Shown: positions 17,701 to 26,673 of the stretch, one piece after another
How the letters are laid out: the number at the start of each line of letters is the position of its first letter
Position numbering within the stretch: the first letter of the stretch is position 1
From: Mariprofundus ferrooxydans PV-1
GTDB lineage: Bacteria > Pseudomonadota > Zetaproteobacteria > Mariprofundales > Mariprofundaceae
Length of the DNA: 64,000 bases
Assembly: GCF_000153765.1 (NCBI RefSeq)
Contig: NZ_DS022295.1
Location: forward strand, 628,887 to 692,886
Reading direction: 5' to 3'
Translations under genes and position numbers: made by a program
Notes under the pieces: generated by a model
The model's database searches: none
Told to the model about the DNA's origin: nothing
The model's input: only the letters and a program-made list of their open reading frames with translations

Positions 17701-19026
17701 TTATGCAACGGCTGATTCTTTACGCAGAATCAACACATCGTCTTCTACGGCTTCCAGGCCGATAATGCGGCTGATAGCCGCCTGCATATTTCCTTCGGTT
17801 GTCTCATGCGTCAGCATGATAATCGGTACATTATGGCTGGCATGACGCTCTTTCTGTGTCAGCGCTTCCAGGCTGATGCGATGATCGGCAAGAATCGATG
17901 TGACCGACGCAATCACGCCGGGCTGATCCTTGACCATCAAACGAATGAAATATTCACATTCCGTATCGGCCATCGGCATGGTTGCTATATCACGACGTGA
18001 CGCCTCAACAAACCCCATCGGTGGCGCCAGATGCGCAATACCGTCAGGAAAGCCACTGGCGATATCCATGATATCGGCAACCACAGCCGATGCCGTCGGG
18101 CGCTCGCCGGCGCCGCGACCGAAATACATTGTATGCTCGACATAATCACCGGAAATCTGCACGGCATTATACGAATCGGACACCTGCGCCATTTGGGATG
18201 AGAGCGGCACCAGTGTCGGGTGCACACGCATTTCAACAGCATCGACATCACCGTTATCGCCATGCGGCTTGGCAATGCCCAGCAGTTTGATGCGATAACC
18301 CAACTCATTCGCCGCCTGAATATCGGTAGCTGTAATCCTGCTGATGCCTTCGGTAAACACCTCTTCAAAGCGGATCTTCGAGCCAAAAGCCATGGCTGCC
18401 AGAATGGAAAGTTTCTGGGCGGTATCAATCCCCTCGACATCAAATGTCGGATCGGCTTCGGCATAACCGAGCGCCTGCGCCTCTTTAAGTACATCGGCGT
18501 AGTCGGCGCCCTCATTTTCCATTTTGGTCAGAATGAAATTACAGGTGCCGTTAAGAATACCATATACCGACTCAATGGCATTGGCGGCCAGGCCTTCGCG
18601 CAGTGCTTTCATGCATGGAATACCACCGCCGACCGCTGCTTCAAAGCCGATCTGTAAACCTTTGTCGGCCGCAACAGGAAACAGCTCCTCGCCATGCTTG
18701 GCGATCAGCGCCTTGTTGGCGGTGACCACATGCTTGCCGTTAGCCAGTGCTGCAGAGACAAATGTACGAGCCGGCTCATAACCGCCGATCAACTCAACCA
18801 CCAGATCAATATCATCGGCCGCAACAATATCATTGGCATCATCGCTGATACGCACGCCGGTGAAATCCAGACCACGATCACGATTCAGATCACGATCGGC
18901 GGCCGCTACCAGCCTCACCTCTTTACCGAGACGGCGACTGATCAGATCTCTCTGCTCAATCAGGATGCGTGCCACGCCGGTACCGATCGTACCCAGACCC
19001 AGCAGCCCTACTCTCAATTCAGTCAT
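17701..19026 (-). CDS. hom: Homoserine dehydrogenase
   Basis: 441 residues, monofunctional type with C-terminal ACT domain. The NAD(P)-binding N-terminus is VGLLGLGTIGTGVARIL; the catalytic region includes VTANKALIAKHGEELF, GFEAAVGGGIPCMKALREGL and LNGTCNFILTKMEN; the ACT domain opens with VKDQPGVIASVTSILADH and mediates threonine feedback in the family. It reduces aspartate semialdehyde to homoserine. It is flanked by thrC downstream and an aminotransferase upstream, the order common in beta/gamma-proteobacteria. Confidence 0.96.
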   Translation of the reverse strand: MTELRVGLLGLGTIGTGVARILIEQRDLISRRLGKEVRLVAAADRDLNRDRGLDFTGVRISDDANDIVAADDIDLVVELIGGYEPARTFVSAALANGKHVVTANKALIAKHGEELFPVAADKGLQIGFEAAVGGGIPCMKALREGLAANAIESVYGILNGTCNFILTKMENEGADYADVLKEAQALGYAEADPTFDVEGIDTAQKLSILAAMAFGSKIRFEEVFTEGISRITATDIQAANELGYRIKLLGIAKPHGDNGDVDAVEMRVHPTLVPLSSQMAQVSDSYNAVQISGDYVEHTMYFGRGAGERPTASAVVADIMDIASGFPDGIAHLAPPMGFVEASRRDIATMPMADTECEYFIRLMVKDQPGVIASVTSILADHRISLEALTQKERHASHNVPIIMLTHETTEGNMQAAISRIIGLEAVEDDVLILRKESAVA

Positions 19027-19095
19027 TTATAAACTCCAATTCTGTGAAGGATAAGCGGTAAGGTGTGAGGCGTGAACCTCACGATCTCACCCCGG

Positions 19096-20274
19096 TCATC
19101 CGCCTGCATGCAGGAACTGGCGCATGCCGCGCAGCGCCTGACGAGTCCTGTGCTCATTCTCAATCAGCGCAATACGCACGTAGTTGTCACCGTAGTCACC
19201 AAAACCGATACCCGGTGATACGGCAACGCCCCCCTCCTTGAGCATGCGCTTGGAAAACTCCAGCGAACCCATGGCCTTGAATTCATCCGGAATCTCGGCC
19301 CAGACAAACATCGATGCCTTGGGCTTTTCAGCCATCCAGCCCATCTGATGCATGCCGTTGATCAGCACATCACGCCGCGACTGATACATCGCACGAATCT
19401 CGGCAACACAGTCCTGCGGGCCATTAAGCGCCGCACATGCTGCAATTTGCAGGGGTTGAAAGGTACCATAATCGAGATACGACTTGATCTTGGCCAGTGC
19501 ACCGACAATCTCTTTGTTGCCCACCATAAAACCCATACGCCAGCCCGGCATATTGTAGGTTTTGGAGAGCGAATAAAACTCGACCGCCACATCCTTGGCA
19601 CCGGGAACCTGCATAATGGAAGGGCACTGATACCCGTCAAAGGTGATTTCAGCATAGGCGATATCGGAAATGACAATCAGATCATTCTCGCGGGCGAAAT
19701 CCACCAGTTTAACGTAGAAATCGAGGTCCACCACCTGCGCGGTGGGATTGGACGGAAAGTTGACCACCAGAATCTTGGGACGCGGCCATGAGTCTTTGAC
19801 CGCCTTCTGCACATCCTCAAAATAATCACGGCCGGGCCCCATCGGCACATGACGGATGTCAGCACCGGCAATAATAAAGCCGTAGGGATGGATCGGGTAA
19901 GCCGGATTCGGCGTCAGAATCAGATCGCCGGGCGAAGTGATGGCAACCGCCAGATGCGCCAGCCCCTCTTTCGAGCCGATCGTGGCAATCGCTTCGGTTT
20001 CCGGATCCAGATCCACATCGAATTTGGTCTTGTACCAGCCGCAGATTGCCTTGCGCAAACCGGGAATACCCTTGGACATCGAGTAACGATGATTACGTCC
20101 GTCCTGGGCAGCTTCACACAGTTTGTCGACAATATGCTGCGGGGTCGGCTGATCCGGATTGCCCATGCCAAGGTCAATAATATCCTCACCGGCATGGCGA
20201 AGCTCCATTTTCAGCTGGTTTACAACAGCAAACACGTAAGGAGGGAGACGTTTTATTTTTTCAAATTCACGCAT
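19096..20274 (-). CDS. AlaC-like PLP aminotransferase (class I)
   Basis: 392 residues from the ATG at 20274, chosen because homologues begin with this [12 protein letters not shown] sequence; the frame extends upstream without conserved residues. The fold-type I signatures are [11 protein letters not shown] near the N-terminus, [19 protein letters not shown] (PLP-binding Asp/Tyr) and the Schiff-base lysine in [19 protein letters not shown]. Members of this family make alanine from pyruvate (AlaC) and commonly sit directly upstream of hom-thrC, as here. A methionine-related aminotransferase is the alternative. There is a GTGAGG-N6-CCTCAC hairpin (19065-19082) between this gene and hom. Confidence 0.88.
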   Translation of the reverse strand: MREFEKIKRLPPYVFAVVNQLKMELRHAGEDIIDLGMGNPDQPTPQHIVDKLCEAAQDGRNHRYSMSKGIPGLRKAICGWYKTKFDVDLDPETEAIATIGSKEGLAHLAVAITSPGDLILTPNPAYPIHPYGFIIAGADIRHVPMGPGRDYFEDVQKAVKDSWPRPKILVVNFPSNPTAQVVDLDFYVKLVDFARENDLIVISDIAYAEITFDGYQCPSIMQVPGAKDVAVEFYSLSKTYNMPGWRMGFMVGNKEIVGALAKIKSYLDYGTFQPLQIAACAALNGPQDCVAEIRAMYQSRRDVLINGMHQMGWMAEKPKASMFVWAEIPDEFKAMGSLEFSKRMLKEGGVAVSPGIGFGDYGDNYVRIALIENEHRTRQALRGMRQFLHAGG

Positions 20275-20672
20275 GATGATAAAGGCAATGCTCCAGGAAT
20301 GTGACCGGCTAAAGGACAGAATGCAATGAATCAAGCATCAACCTAAAGATGCCGCTGAGTGTACGAATCACTGTCATCCCGGTCAAGAATGGCAAAAAAA
20401 ACTACGTCCTGACAGAACTATTTTCGGGCATCTTTCCCCGGACCGGTCGACCTGCTGTTTTGCATCTTTCCAGCTCTCCGTCTTCAATAACAATTAAGTC
20501 TGCCAGGCAACACGGTTGCTTCTGTACACCTGCGGAAGAAGCACCCTCCGGCCAGCCATACGAGCAAATCCCGGCTGTACCGGGGAAGACAACATCACGC
20601 TGCACAAACCCTGCTTGCGCTATAGCGCTCCATGGACGATAATCAGCAAATATTTTTACCCGGAAAAAGGAG
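20275..20672. other. Divergent intergenic region, 398 bp
   Basis: This gap separates the leftward aminotransferase operon from the rightward triheme cytochrome and must hold both promoters. Short frames in it have no coding character or ribosome sites. I see no tRNA, riboswitch or clear operator. The cytochrome start is preceded by AAAAAGGAGA. Confidence 0.5.
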
Positions 20673-21500
20673 ATGGCTATTCTGCACAGATATATAATCG
20701 CTGCCCTGATCGGCCTGATCACAGCTCCAGCAGTTGCCGCAGCATCCGACAATATAGACGGCAAGGCGCTTTACGCAAAAAACTGTGCATCATGTCATGG
20801 CGCAAGTGGCGGCATCTCTCCCATGGGCAAAAGTCTGAAGCCCTACCCTGCGCGCAATCATCGCGCCATTGCGAAATATGCCAGCCGTAACGAGCTGCGC
20901 CGGATTATCACCAATGGCGTTGAGGGGACGAGCATGACCCCCAAAAAATATTCCCTTGATCCGCTTCAGATTGAAGCAGTCATCGACTATATCCGCACCT
21001 TCGAATATACCCCGGATCTGGTCAATGGCAAAAAGCGCTTCGAGGCAGTTTGCTCGGGTTGCCACGGCATGGACGGGCGGGCTAAAACAGGCGTTGGCGC
21101 CAAAAACCTGGTCTACTCCAACCTCGATCTGAAAGGCATCGTGCATACCATGCGCTATGGTCGGCCCGGCACACTGATGACCAGCAAACGCCACCAGTTA
21201 AGTAATACCGATATCGCTGATATTGCCAACTATGTCTACTCCCTGCGCCATCTGGCCAGCGCGAAAGAGGGCAGAAAACTCTACGCAAAAAACTGCGCCA
21301 CATGTCATGCCACGCCTGCATCGATCAAACTCTTCGGCAATGCCGCTGCAAAACGCTCGATTCGGGATATGGATGACCGCGAACTTGATCTGCGTATCCG
21401 CCACGGTCGCCATGTGGATAGAGCAGGCGAGCATATTGCCCACCTCTCCGACGACGATATTCAGGATCTGATCGCCTATATCCGGCAGCAGGTGAAATAA
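20673..21500 (+). CDS. Periplasmic triheme c-type cytochrome
   Basis: 275 residues with a Sec signal peptide (hydrophobic IIAALIGLITAPAVAA). Three CXXCH heme-binding motifs, CASCH, CSGCH and CATCH, each open a class I cytochrome c-like domain, so the protein is three tandem domains of about 85 residues. Likely distal Met ligands are in VEGTSMTPKKYSL and RPGTLMTSKRHQL; the third domain lacks an equally clear Met. This protein probably transfers electrons between membrane complexes and terminal acceptors. There is no operon partner: a repeat-rich gap follows. Confidence 0.88.
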   Translation: MAILHRYIIAALIGLITAPAVAAASDNIDGKALYAKNCASCHGASGGISPMGKSLKPYPARNHRAIAKYASRNELRRIITNGVEGTSMTPKKYSLDPLQIEAVIDYIRTFEYTPDLVNGKKRFEAVCSGCHGMDGRAKTGVGAKNLVYSNLDLKGIVHTMRYGRPGTLMTSKRHQLSNTDIADIANYVYSLRHLASAKEGRKLYAKNCATCHATPASIKLFGNAAAKRSIRDMDDRELDLRIRHGRHVDRAGEHIAHLSDDDIQDLIAYIRQQVK

Positions 21501-21660
21501 GACGCCAGCCTTTGACTGTCGGTGTTGCCAAAAAACCTCCTTTTAGATCTGCCTCGGTATGCATATTTTAGCGGAGTAGAGCGGCGGAGCCGTGGCCGTT
21601 AAAATATTCATGCTGAGGGGACCCGAAGGGCAGAGATAGCGGAGGCGGCTTTCTTTCGTC

Positions 21661-21778
21661 CTTTCTTTGCCGCCAAAGAAAGGACAAGTATATATCACAT
21701 ATACATTGTGCCAGTTCAAGAAGCATCCATGTTATTCATATTGAGTGACTACAATATAATTTAAATGCGATTGCCCTG
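21661..21778 (-). repeat. Partial second copy of the MITE-like element end
   Basis: The reverse complement of this stretch begins CAGGGCAATCGCATTTAAAT and runs through ATTGTAGTCAC, AATATGA, CATGGATG, GAACTGG and ATATACTTGTCCTTTCTTTGG, matching 8737-8830 in the same order with small gaps. A perfect TCCTTTCTTT/AAAGAAAGGA hairpin around GCCGCC lies at its inner end. I find no second terminal repeat in 21501-21660, so the copy is truncated or rearranged. The remainder of that gap contains an imperfect palindrome (GCATATTTTAGCGG with CCGTTAAAATATTCATGC) and no gene. Confidence 0.75.
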
Positions 21779-21816
21779 ACTGTTTCGTATACCGATGGCC
21801 TTAACTTGTCCTGAAG

Positions 21817-22545
21817 CTATAACCCGAGCGCATCCTCAAGTTTCAGAGACTTGCCGTTCACCGCATCGGCAGTGGCAGCAAGCATGCGCAGGAAGCCTTC
21901 TGCCGCCTGCTCAGGTCCCGGCACTTCCATAGGGTCCATACCCATGAAGGCCCGCCTGAACAGCGCGGTGCGCATTCTGCCCGGATCAATTGTTACAAAA
22001 CGGTAAGCCTTGTCTGCGTGCTCGGCATGCCACATGGCAGCAGCATAACCAAGCGCACGCTTGGCCAGTCCGTATGCGTGCCAGTTGGGCAGGTCGTTAT
22101 CCAGCATCTCGCAACTGGTGAAAACCACCGTCGCTTCCTCCGCGCGCCGGATCAGCGGCAACATGCTCTGGGTTAACATATTCGGGGCTGTCAAATGGAT
22201 ATCGAGCATGGCACGGAAATCATCCGTTTTGACATACTGCATCGGAGTACAGTACTGCAGTGAACCGGCGCAATGGATCAGTCCGTCCAGGTGCGGAATC
22301 TGATCCTTAAGCCTTAGAAAGAGTTTGCCGTAGGCATCAAACTCCAGCAAATCAAACGGCACACAAAGACAACGTCCGCCCGCCTGTTCAACCAGATCCT
22401 GCGTTTTGGCCAGTGCATCCACATCGCGAGCCAGCGCAATCACATTGGCGCCCATCTTTCCCAGGGAGACGCAAACAGCGCGTCCCAGACCGGCGGATGC
22501 TCCGGTGACCATGACAATCGATTTATCATTAATAACCCTTGTCAT
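21817..22545 (-). CDS. Short-chain dehydrogenase/reductase (YciK-like)
   Basis: 242 residues, classical SDR. The cofactor motif TGxxxGxG reads TGASAGLGRAV; the structural NAG motif is HCAGSLQY; the catalytic Ser lies in VVFTSCEM, and Tyr/Lys in YGLAKRAL. A sequence style with LARDVDALAKTQ and VTIDPGRMRT resembles the YciK group of proteobacterial SDRs whose substrates are unknown. It is the last gene of the leftward unit starting with the 37-residue membrane protein; the gap to the RDD gene is 16 bases. Confidence 0.85.
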   Translation of the reverse strand: MTRVINDKSIVMVTGASAGLGRAVCVSLGKMGANVIALARDVDALAKTQDLVEQAGGRCLCVPFDLLEFDAYGKLFLRLKDQIPHLDGLIHCAGSLQYCTPMQYVKTDDFRAMLDIHLTAPNMLTQSMLPLIRRAEEATVVFTSCEMLDNDLPNWHAYGLAKRALGYAAAMWHAEHADKAYRFVTIDPGRMRTALFRRAFMGMDPMEVPGPEQAAEGFLRMLAATADAVNGKSLKLEDALGL

Positions 22546-22561
22546 ACATGCGGCTCCTTAC

Positions 22562-23149
22562 TTATCTACTCTTGTTTTCAGCTGCGCTTTGCCGCACCAC
22601 GATACAACCGGCCAGCAAATCATGCAGGGCTTGCCGTTTTTTCGTCAGAGCCAGACAAACAAGACTGAGCAGAGGCAGCAGCGCAACCGTCGCATAGGTC
22701 GTGTTCTGGGTTTTCCCGGTCAGGATGGAGAGTATGACAAACGCCGATGCCAGCCAGGTGAGCATCAATACCGCGAAACGGATGCTGGCGACAAGCGATG
22801 TCGGAAACTCGCCGTCATCAGCGGTAACGACCAGCAAACGCCATGGTCGCATCCCCGTAGTTTCTCCCGAGCGACTCCAGAAGCCGGTGAAATAGGCCCA
22901 GAAGATAGCCAGGGCAAGCACGCCCTTGATCCATTGAGGCATGCTTCCCAGTGCCTGTTCAGCCGCAGTTATCGGAATAAAGATCAGAAAGGCCAGTGCA
23001 AACACCAGACCGAGATCATATACGGCAGCGGCAAAGCGGACCATGATACCGGCCAGTACAACCTGTGGTCTCCCCTCTTGCCCCGTCGGCACATCTCCCT
23101 GATTCTGTTTCCCCGCAGCCACGCCCCTCTCCGTTCGATCACTGCTCAT
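22562..23149 (-). CDS. RDD family membrane protein
   Basis: 195 residues from the ATG at 23149. A hydrophilic N-terminus is followed by an RDD domain with four predicted helices: VVLAGIMVRFAAAVYDLGLVF (carrying the Arg and Asp residues that name the family), then VLALAIFWAYFTGFW, the signature TTGMRPWRLLVV, and IRFAVLMLTWLASAFVIL with an end in KRQALHDLLAGCIVV. RDD proteins are integral membrane proteins, some implicated in ion or osmolyte transport; this one's role is unknown. Its ATG lies within the last codons of the upstream 37-residue frame. Confidence 0.85.
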   Translation of the reverse strand: MSSDRTERGVAAGKQNQGDVPTGQEGRPQVVLAGIMVRFAAAVYDLGLVFALAFLIFIPITAAEQALGSMPQWIKGVLALAIFWAYFTGFWSRSGETTGMRPWRLLVVTADDGEFPTSLVASIRFAVLMLTWLASAFVILSILTGKTQNTTYATVALLPLLSLVCLALTKKRQALHDLLAGCIVVRQSAAENKSR

Positions 23150-23252
23150 TGGCACGATTTTTTGCCTGCCGGTAGCGTTTGGTGGCAAAGAAACCCGCCC
23201 ACCAGCAGAAGGCCGCAAAGGGCAACATAAACAACAATAATTTCCACTCCAT
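23139..23252 (-). CDS. Small single-helix membrane protein, 37 aa
   Basis: Translated from the ATG at 23252, the frame reads MEWKLLLFMLPFAAFCWWAG and then a basic tail FFATKRYRQAKNR ending in NEQ. GGAGGTGATC, a near-perfect Shine-Dalgarno match, lies 4 bases upstream. It has one hydrophobic helix followed by positive charges. The pattern resembles the N-terminal membrane anchor of LapB/YciM (LLFLLLPVAAAYGW style), but without the TPR domain. The 3' end overlaps the RDD gene start by 11 bases, indicating translational coupling. Function unknown. Confidence 0.65.
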   Translation of the reverse strand: MEWKLLLFMLPFAAFCWWAGFFATKRYRQAKNRANEQ

Positions 23253-23286
23253 CCCGATCACCTCCGACCCGCCTGCCTGCGTTGCT

Positions 23287-23322
23287 CAGACAAAGGGCCC
23301 GCGCTTGCGGGCCCTTTGTCTG
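23287..23322 (-). terminator. Terminator of the bc1 operon
   Basis: CAGACAAAGGGCCCGC and its exact complement form a 16-bp stem with a four-base loop, 22 bases beyond the cytochrome c1 stop codon. The lower stem is A/T-rich (AAAG/CTTT) and supplies the U-run. It separates the bc1 operon from the following leftward small-protein/RDD/SDR unit. Confidence 0.8.
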
Positions 23323-23343
23323 CAAAGATCAATCATCTATAGA

Positions 23344-24039
23344 TCAGTGCTTGATATCTTTCCATATCTCTTTCTTCAGCAGGTAGAATACAAGTGTCAG
23401 CAGGATCAGGAACCCCACCACATACCTGCCGATGGCACGGCGTTCGTTCTGGTGCGGATCACTGATATAGGCGAGGAAAGCCGACACATCCAGCGCCTGT
23501 TGTTCGAGATCGGCCGTATCCGCAGCATCATGCCCCAGCCAGGAGAGTGGATCAGGCATGGCAATACGATTTCCGGGAAAGTACTCATTGAAATTGCCGT
23601 CCGGCACATGGCCTGCAGGATCGTGTTCAAACCCTGTAAGAATCGAATAGACATAGTCCGCGCCGCCGCGCCGGGCACTGACAATCAGCGACAAATCGGG
23701 CGGCACCTTGCCATAGGAGACTTTTGCATCCTCCGGAGCAAGATCGGTAACCATGCCTGCAATCAACGGCTTGTCGCCGCGTAAATCATCCACATCTTCG
23801 CGCGACAGGCTGGTCTCGGGATAGTCGATCAAGTCCCTGTAGGTCACGTACTTGGCCGAATGGCAGCCCATACACAACTCGGTGAACACAGTCAGGCCCC
23901 GACGAATCTGCGCCTGATCGGTAACATCGATATCGGCATGCTTGAGGGCAACCCCATGCCCTTCACTGGCATGGCCGGGAAGTGCTGCAAACAGGCCGCC
24001 CAGCATGAATGAAACTGCCATCATCTGTTTCAGTTTCAT
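23344..24039 (-). CDS. petC: Ubiquinol-cytochrome c reductase, cytochrome c1 subunit
   Basis: 231 residues from the ATG at 24039, one base after the cytochrome b stop. The signal peptide is MMAVSFMLGGLFAALPGHA. The heme motif is CMGCH in FTELCMGCHSAKYVTYRD, and P-P-D-L-S-L-I (KVPPDLSLIVSARRG) is the cytochrome c1 signature. The C-terminal anchor is VVGFLILLTLVFYLLKKEIW. It receives electrons from the Rieske protein and passes them to soluble cytochrome c. It is last of the three bc1 genes. Confidence 0.95.
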   Translation of the reverse strand: MKLKQMMAVSFMLGGLFAALPGHASEGHGVALKHADIDVTDQAQIRRGLTVFTELCMGCHSAKYVTYRDLIDYPETSLSREDVDDLRGDKPLIAGMVTDLAPEDAKVSYGKVPPDLSLIVSARRGGADYVYSILTGFEHDPAGHVPDGNFNEYFPGNRIAMPDPLSWLGHDAADTADLEQQALDVSAFLAYISDPHQNERRAIGRYVVGFLILLTLVFYLLKKEIWKDIKH

Positions 24040-24040
24040 G

Positions 24041-25261
24041 CTAAATCTCCTCCGGCAGCGGCCGGGTTTTCTCGAATTTATGCACAAAGGGCAGCATAAA
24101 GAAGAATGCAAAATAGTAGATGGTGGCCAGCTGTCCTATCAGCTTCAGCGTCGGGGTAGGTACGGAATGTCCGCAATAACCCAGTACCAGCACAGAAATG
24201 AAGAACAGGATGACCATCTGCCGGAAAACCGGTCGGTAACGCGCTGAACGCACCTTGCTTCGGTCGAGGAATGGCAGCAGAAACAACACGGCCAGCGATG
24301 CCCCCATCGCGATCACGCCCAGCAGCTTGTTTTCAAACGAGCGCAGGATGGTATACCACGGCGTCAGATACCACACCGGAGCAATATGAGACGGCGTCTG
24401 CAGATTATCGGCCGCTACATAGTTATCCACCTCAATGAAATAACCGCCCAACTGCGGATGGAAGAACACCACATAACAATAAAGAATCAGGAACACGCCG
24501 ACACCGAATGCATCCTTGACGGTATAGTAGGGATGAAACGGAATCGTCCCCTTCCCTTCATGCACATCCACACCCGTCGGGTTATTCGAATGCACCACAT
24601 GCAGGGCATGCACATGACCGCCGACAATGGCCGCCAGCAGCAGCGGGAAGAGATAGTGCAGCGAGAAAAACCGGTTCAATGTCGGGTCGCCGACAGCAAA
24701 GCCGCCGCGCAACAACTCCTGCAGGAAGCTGCCGATAACCGGCAGTGCGCCAAACAGGTTGGTAATAACCGTTGCTCCCCAGAACGACATCTGTCCCCAC
24801 GGCAACAAATAGCCGAAGAAGGCAGTCCCCTGCATAATCAACAGGATCACCACGCCGATAATCCACAACAGCTCGCGCGGCCCCTTATAGGAACCGTAAT
24901 AGATACCGCGTCCGATATGCATATAGACCACAATAAAAAAGGCCGATGCACCCACCGCATGCATGTAACGGATCAACCAGCCGAAATTTACATCGCGCAT
25001 AATGCGCTCAACCGAGTCAAATGCGACGCTGTAACCGCCTGAAGTCATCATGGCACTCGGTTTATAGTACATCGCCAGGAAAATACCTGAAAGAATCTGG
25101 ATCGTCAGCACAAGCATCGCCAGTGAACCGAAACTCCACATATAGTTCAGGTTTTTGGGTGTCGGATAGTCCGTCAGATGCGCCCGCGTCAACTTCACAA
25201 TGTCGCTTCGCTCATCAAGCCATTGCGCCAGCCGGGAATTCAGCATTTTTTCAATCACCAT
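24041..25261 (-). CDS. petB: Ubiquinol-cytochrome c reductase, cytochrome b subunit
   Basis: 406 residues, eight transmembrane helices. The heme-ligand histidine pairs are in RYMHAVGASAFFIVVYMHIG (helix B) and HYLFPLLLAAIVGGHVHALH (helix D). The quinol-oxidation loop reads P-V-W-Y (VWYLTPWYTIL) instead of the common P-E-W-Y; PVWY is a known natural variant in some proteobacteria. As a long single cytochrome b it is of the bc1 rather than the split b6f type. It is encoded between the Rieske and c1 genes. Confidence 0.97.
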   Translation of the reverse strand: MVIEKMLNSRLAQWLDERSDIVKLTRAHLTDYPTPKNLNYMWSFGSLAMLVLTIQILSGIFLAMYYKPSAMMTSGGYSVAFDSVERIMRDVNFGWLIRYMHAVGASAFFIVVYMHIGRGIYYGSYKGPRELLWIIGVVILLIMQGTAFFGYLLPWGQMSFWGATVITNLFGALPVIGSFLQELLRGGFAVGDPTLNRFFSLHYLFPLLLAAIVGGHVHALHVVHSNNPTGVDVHEGKGTIPFHPYYTVKDAFGVGVFLILYCYVVFFHPQLGGYFIEVDNYVAADNLQTPSHIAPVWYLTPWYTILRSFENKLLGVIAMGASLAVLFLLPFLDRSKVRSARYRPVFRQMVILFFISVLVLGYCGHSVPTPTLKLIGQLATIYYFAFFFMLPFVHKFEKTRPLPEEI

Positions 25262-25273
25262 GCACCTCTCTGG

Positions 25274-25876
25274 TTAACCGATAAGAATTTTGGTGTCGGA
25301 CAGATACTTGTACGGAACCGTATAGAGATTGAACGGGGCGGGAGAGCCATCAATCACGCGTCCGGCAAGATCATACAACGATCCGTGACAGGGGCAGTGC
25401 CAGCCGCCCGGCCAGTCTTCGGGCACCGAACTGCCCCACTCGGCACGACCGGGGCTCGGTTTGAACAGCGGGATACAGCCAAGATGCGTGCAGTTGGCAA
25501 TCAGCACCAGATGTTCGGGTTTAATCGAACGTGTCATCCGCTGTTCGGTGGTCTTCATCCAGTCGGCCTGTACTCTGGGATCGGCAAGTGATTCAGGATC
25601 CTTGAGTTTGTATTCATACTCCTTGAGGCGGCTGAGCATCGGTTCGGTGCGGTGTACGACAAAAACAGGTTTTCCCTGCCATGCAATCACCACCAGCTGA
25701 CCCGGCACCAGTGTATCAAGGTTAAATTCGGTGGTCGAAACCGCCATGGTATCGGCGGCCGGCATCATGGAGCCGACAAACGGAACGGCCACGCCGGCCA
25801 CCCCGACAGCACCCAGTCCCGATGCGACGCCCCACAGAAAGTTCCTGCGTCTGGAATCGACTTGATCTTCTGCCAT
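25274..25876 (-). CDS. petA: Ubiquinol-cytochrome c reductase, Rieske iron-sulfur subunit
   Basis: 200 residues. The N-terminus has a Tat-type signal-anchor (SRRRNFLWGVASGLGAV). The [2Fe-2S] ligands are in CTHLGCIP and CPCHGSLYD, spaced as in proteobacterial Rieske proteins. It extracts the first electron from ubiquinol at the cytochrome b outer site. It is first of the three contiguous bc1 genes and lies 56 bases downstream of the duplicated-domain cytochrome. The tatABC genes needed for its export are about 2.6 kb away on the other strand. Confidence 0.96.
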   Translation of the reverse strand: MAEDQVDSRRRNFLWGVASGLGAVGVAGVAVPFVGSMMPAADTMAVSTTEFNLDTLVPGQLVVIAWQGKPVFVVHRTEPMLSRLKEYEYKLKDPESLADPRVQADWMKTTEQRMTRSIKPEHLVLIANCTHLGCIPLFKPSPGRAEWGSSVPEDWPGGWHCPCHGSLYDLAGRVIDGSPAPFNLYTVPYKYLSDTKILIG

Positions 25877-25932
25877 GTTTCCTCCGACGTCATCGCAATG
25901 ATGACGAGATTCATCAATAATGGGTAACCCGG

Positions 25933-26673
25933 TTATTCCTTGTCTGCATCTGCTGAACTTGTGACCTTGATGAAGGAGATGATTTCATCCTCATCACTGC
26001 CGGTCCGGTGTTGAGGCGGCATCAGCGTGCGCGCCTCGGGGTTGCCGGTGAACTCCTTGATGGCCTCTTCACTGTTATTATCCCATTTGCGGATTTTTTC
26101 CTCGGTCCAGACCCACGGTTCACCCTTGATGTATTTGGTAAACTTGTACTTATAACCCGGGTAGGTGCCCGCCTTGCGACCCAGCACACCCTTCAGGCTC
26201 GGACCAATCTTGTTTTTTCCGGTGACAAAGTCATGACACATCTTGCATGAAACCTGCGAGCCCGCCTGTGGAGGCAATTTAACACCCTGACTCGCCATCT
26301 GGATATAGTTAATAATTTCATCTTCTGTAGCGCCGGTATACGCCTGGCGCGGCATCTTCGTCTTAGCTGCCGGATTGTGGGTAAACTCTCTGACAGCCCG
26401 TTCACTGTCATTATCCCATCTGCGCAGCTTTGCCTCGGTCCAGACCCATGGTTTACCCTTGAGATATTTGGTAAAGGTATACTCATATCCCGGATAGGTT
26501 CCCGCCGTACGACCGATAATGCCTTTCAGGCTGGGACCGATTCTGTTCTCGCCGGTGGTGAAATCGTGACACATCTGGCAACGCCTCTCGGCCCCGGCAT
26601 ATGCAGCAGAGGAACATGAAGCAACTACAATAACAGCCATGCATACACTATAAACAGATCGGCACACATTCAT
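25933..26673 (-). CDS. Diheme cytochrome c with duplicated domain
   Basis: 246 residues with a Sec signal peptide (VCMAVIVVASCSSAAYAG). Two homologous class I cytochrome c domains of about 100 residues follow. Domain 1 starts CQMCHDFTTGENRIGPSLKG and domain 2 CKMCHDFVTGKNKIGPSLKG, each continuing with R-K/T-A-G-T-Y-P-G-Y, W-V-W-T-E and R/K-W-D-N-(D/N)-S-E. Probable Met ligands are TKMPRQ and TLMPPQ. The high similarity of the halves indicates recent internal duplication. Being upstream of and co-directional with the bc1 genes, it is a candidate electron acceptor of that complex. Confidence 0.9.
   Translation of the reverse strand: MNVCRSVYSVCMAVIVVASCSSAAYAGAERRCQMCHDFTTGENRIGPSLKGIIGRTAGTYPGYEYTFTKYLKGKPWVWTEAKLRRWDNDSERAVREFTHNPAAKTKMPRQAYTGATEDEIINYIQMASQGVKLPPQAGSQVSCKMCHDFVTGKNKIGPSLKGVLGRKAGTYPGYKYKFTKYIKGEPWVWTEEKIRKWDNNSEEAIKEFTGNPEARTLMPPQHRTGSDEDEIISFIKVTSSADADKE

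Noticed and set aside
20349-20642. Possible small gene upstream of the triheme cytochrome
   Set aside because: No ribosome site, no hydrophobic or conserved pattern, and overlapping frames on both strands look equally random.
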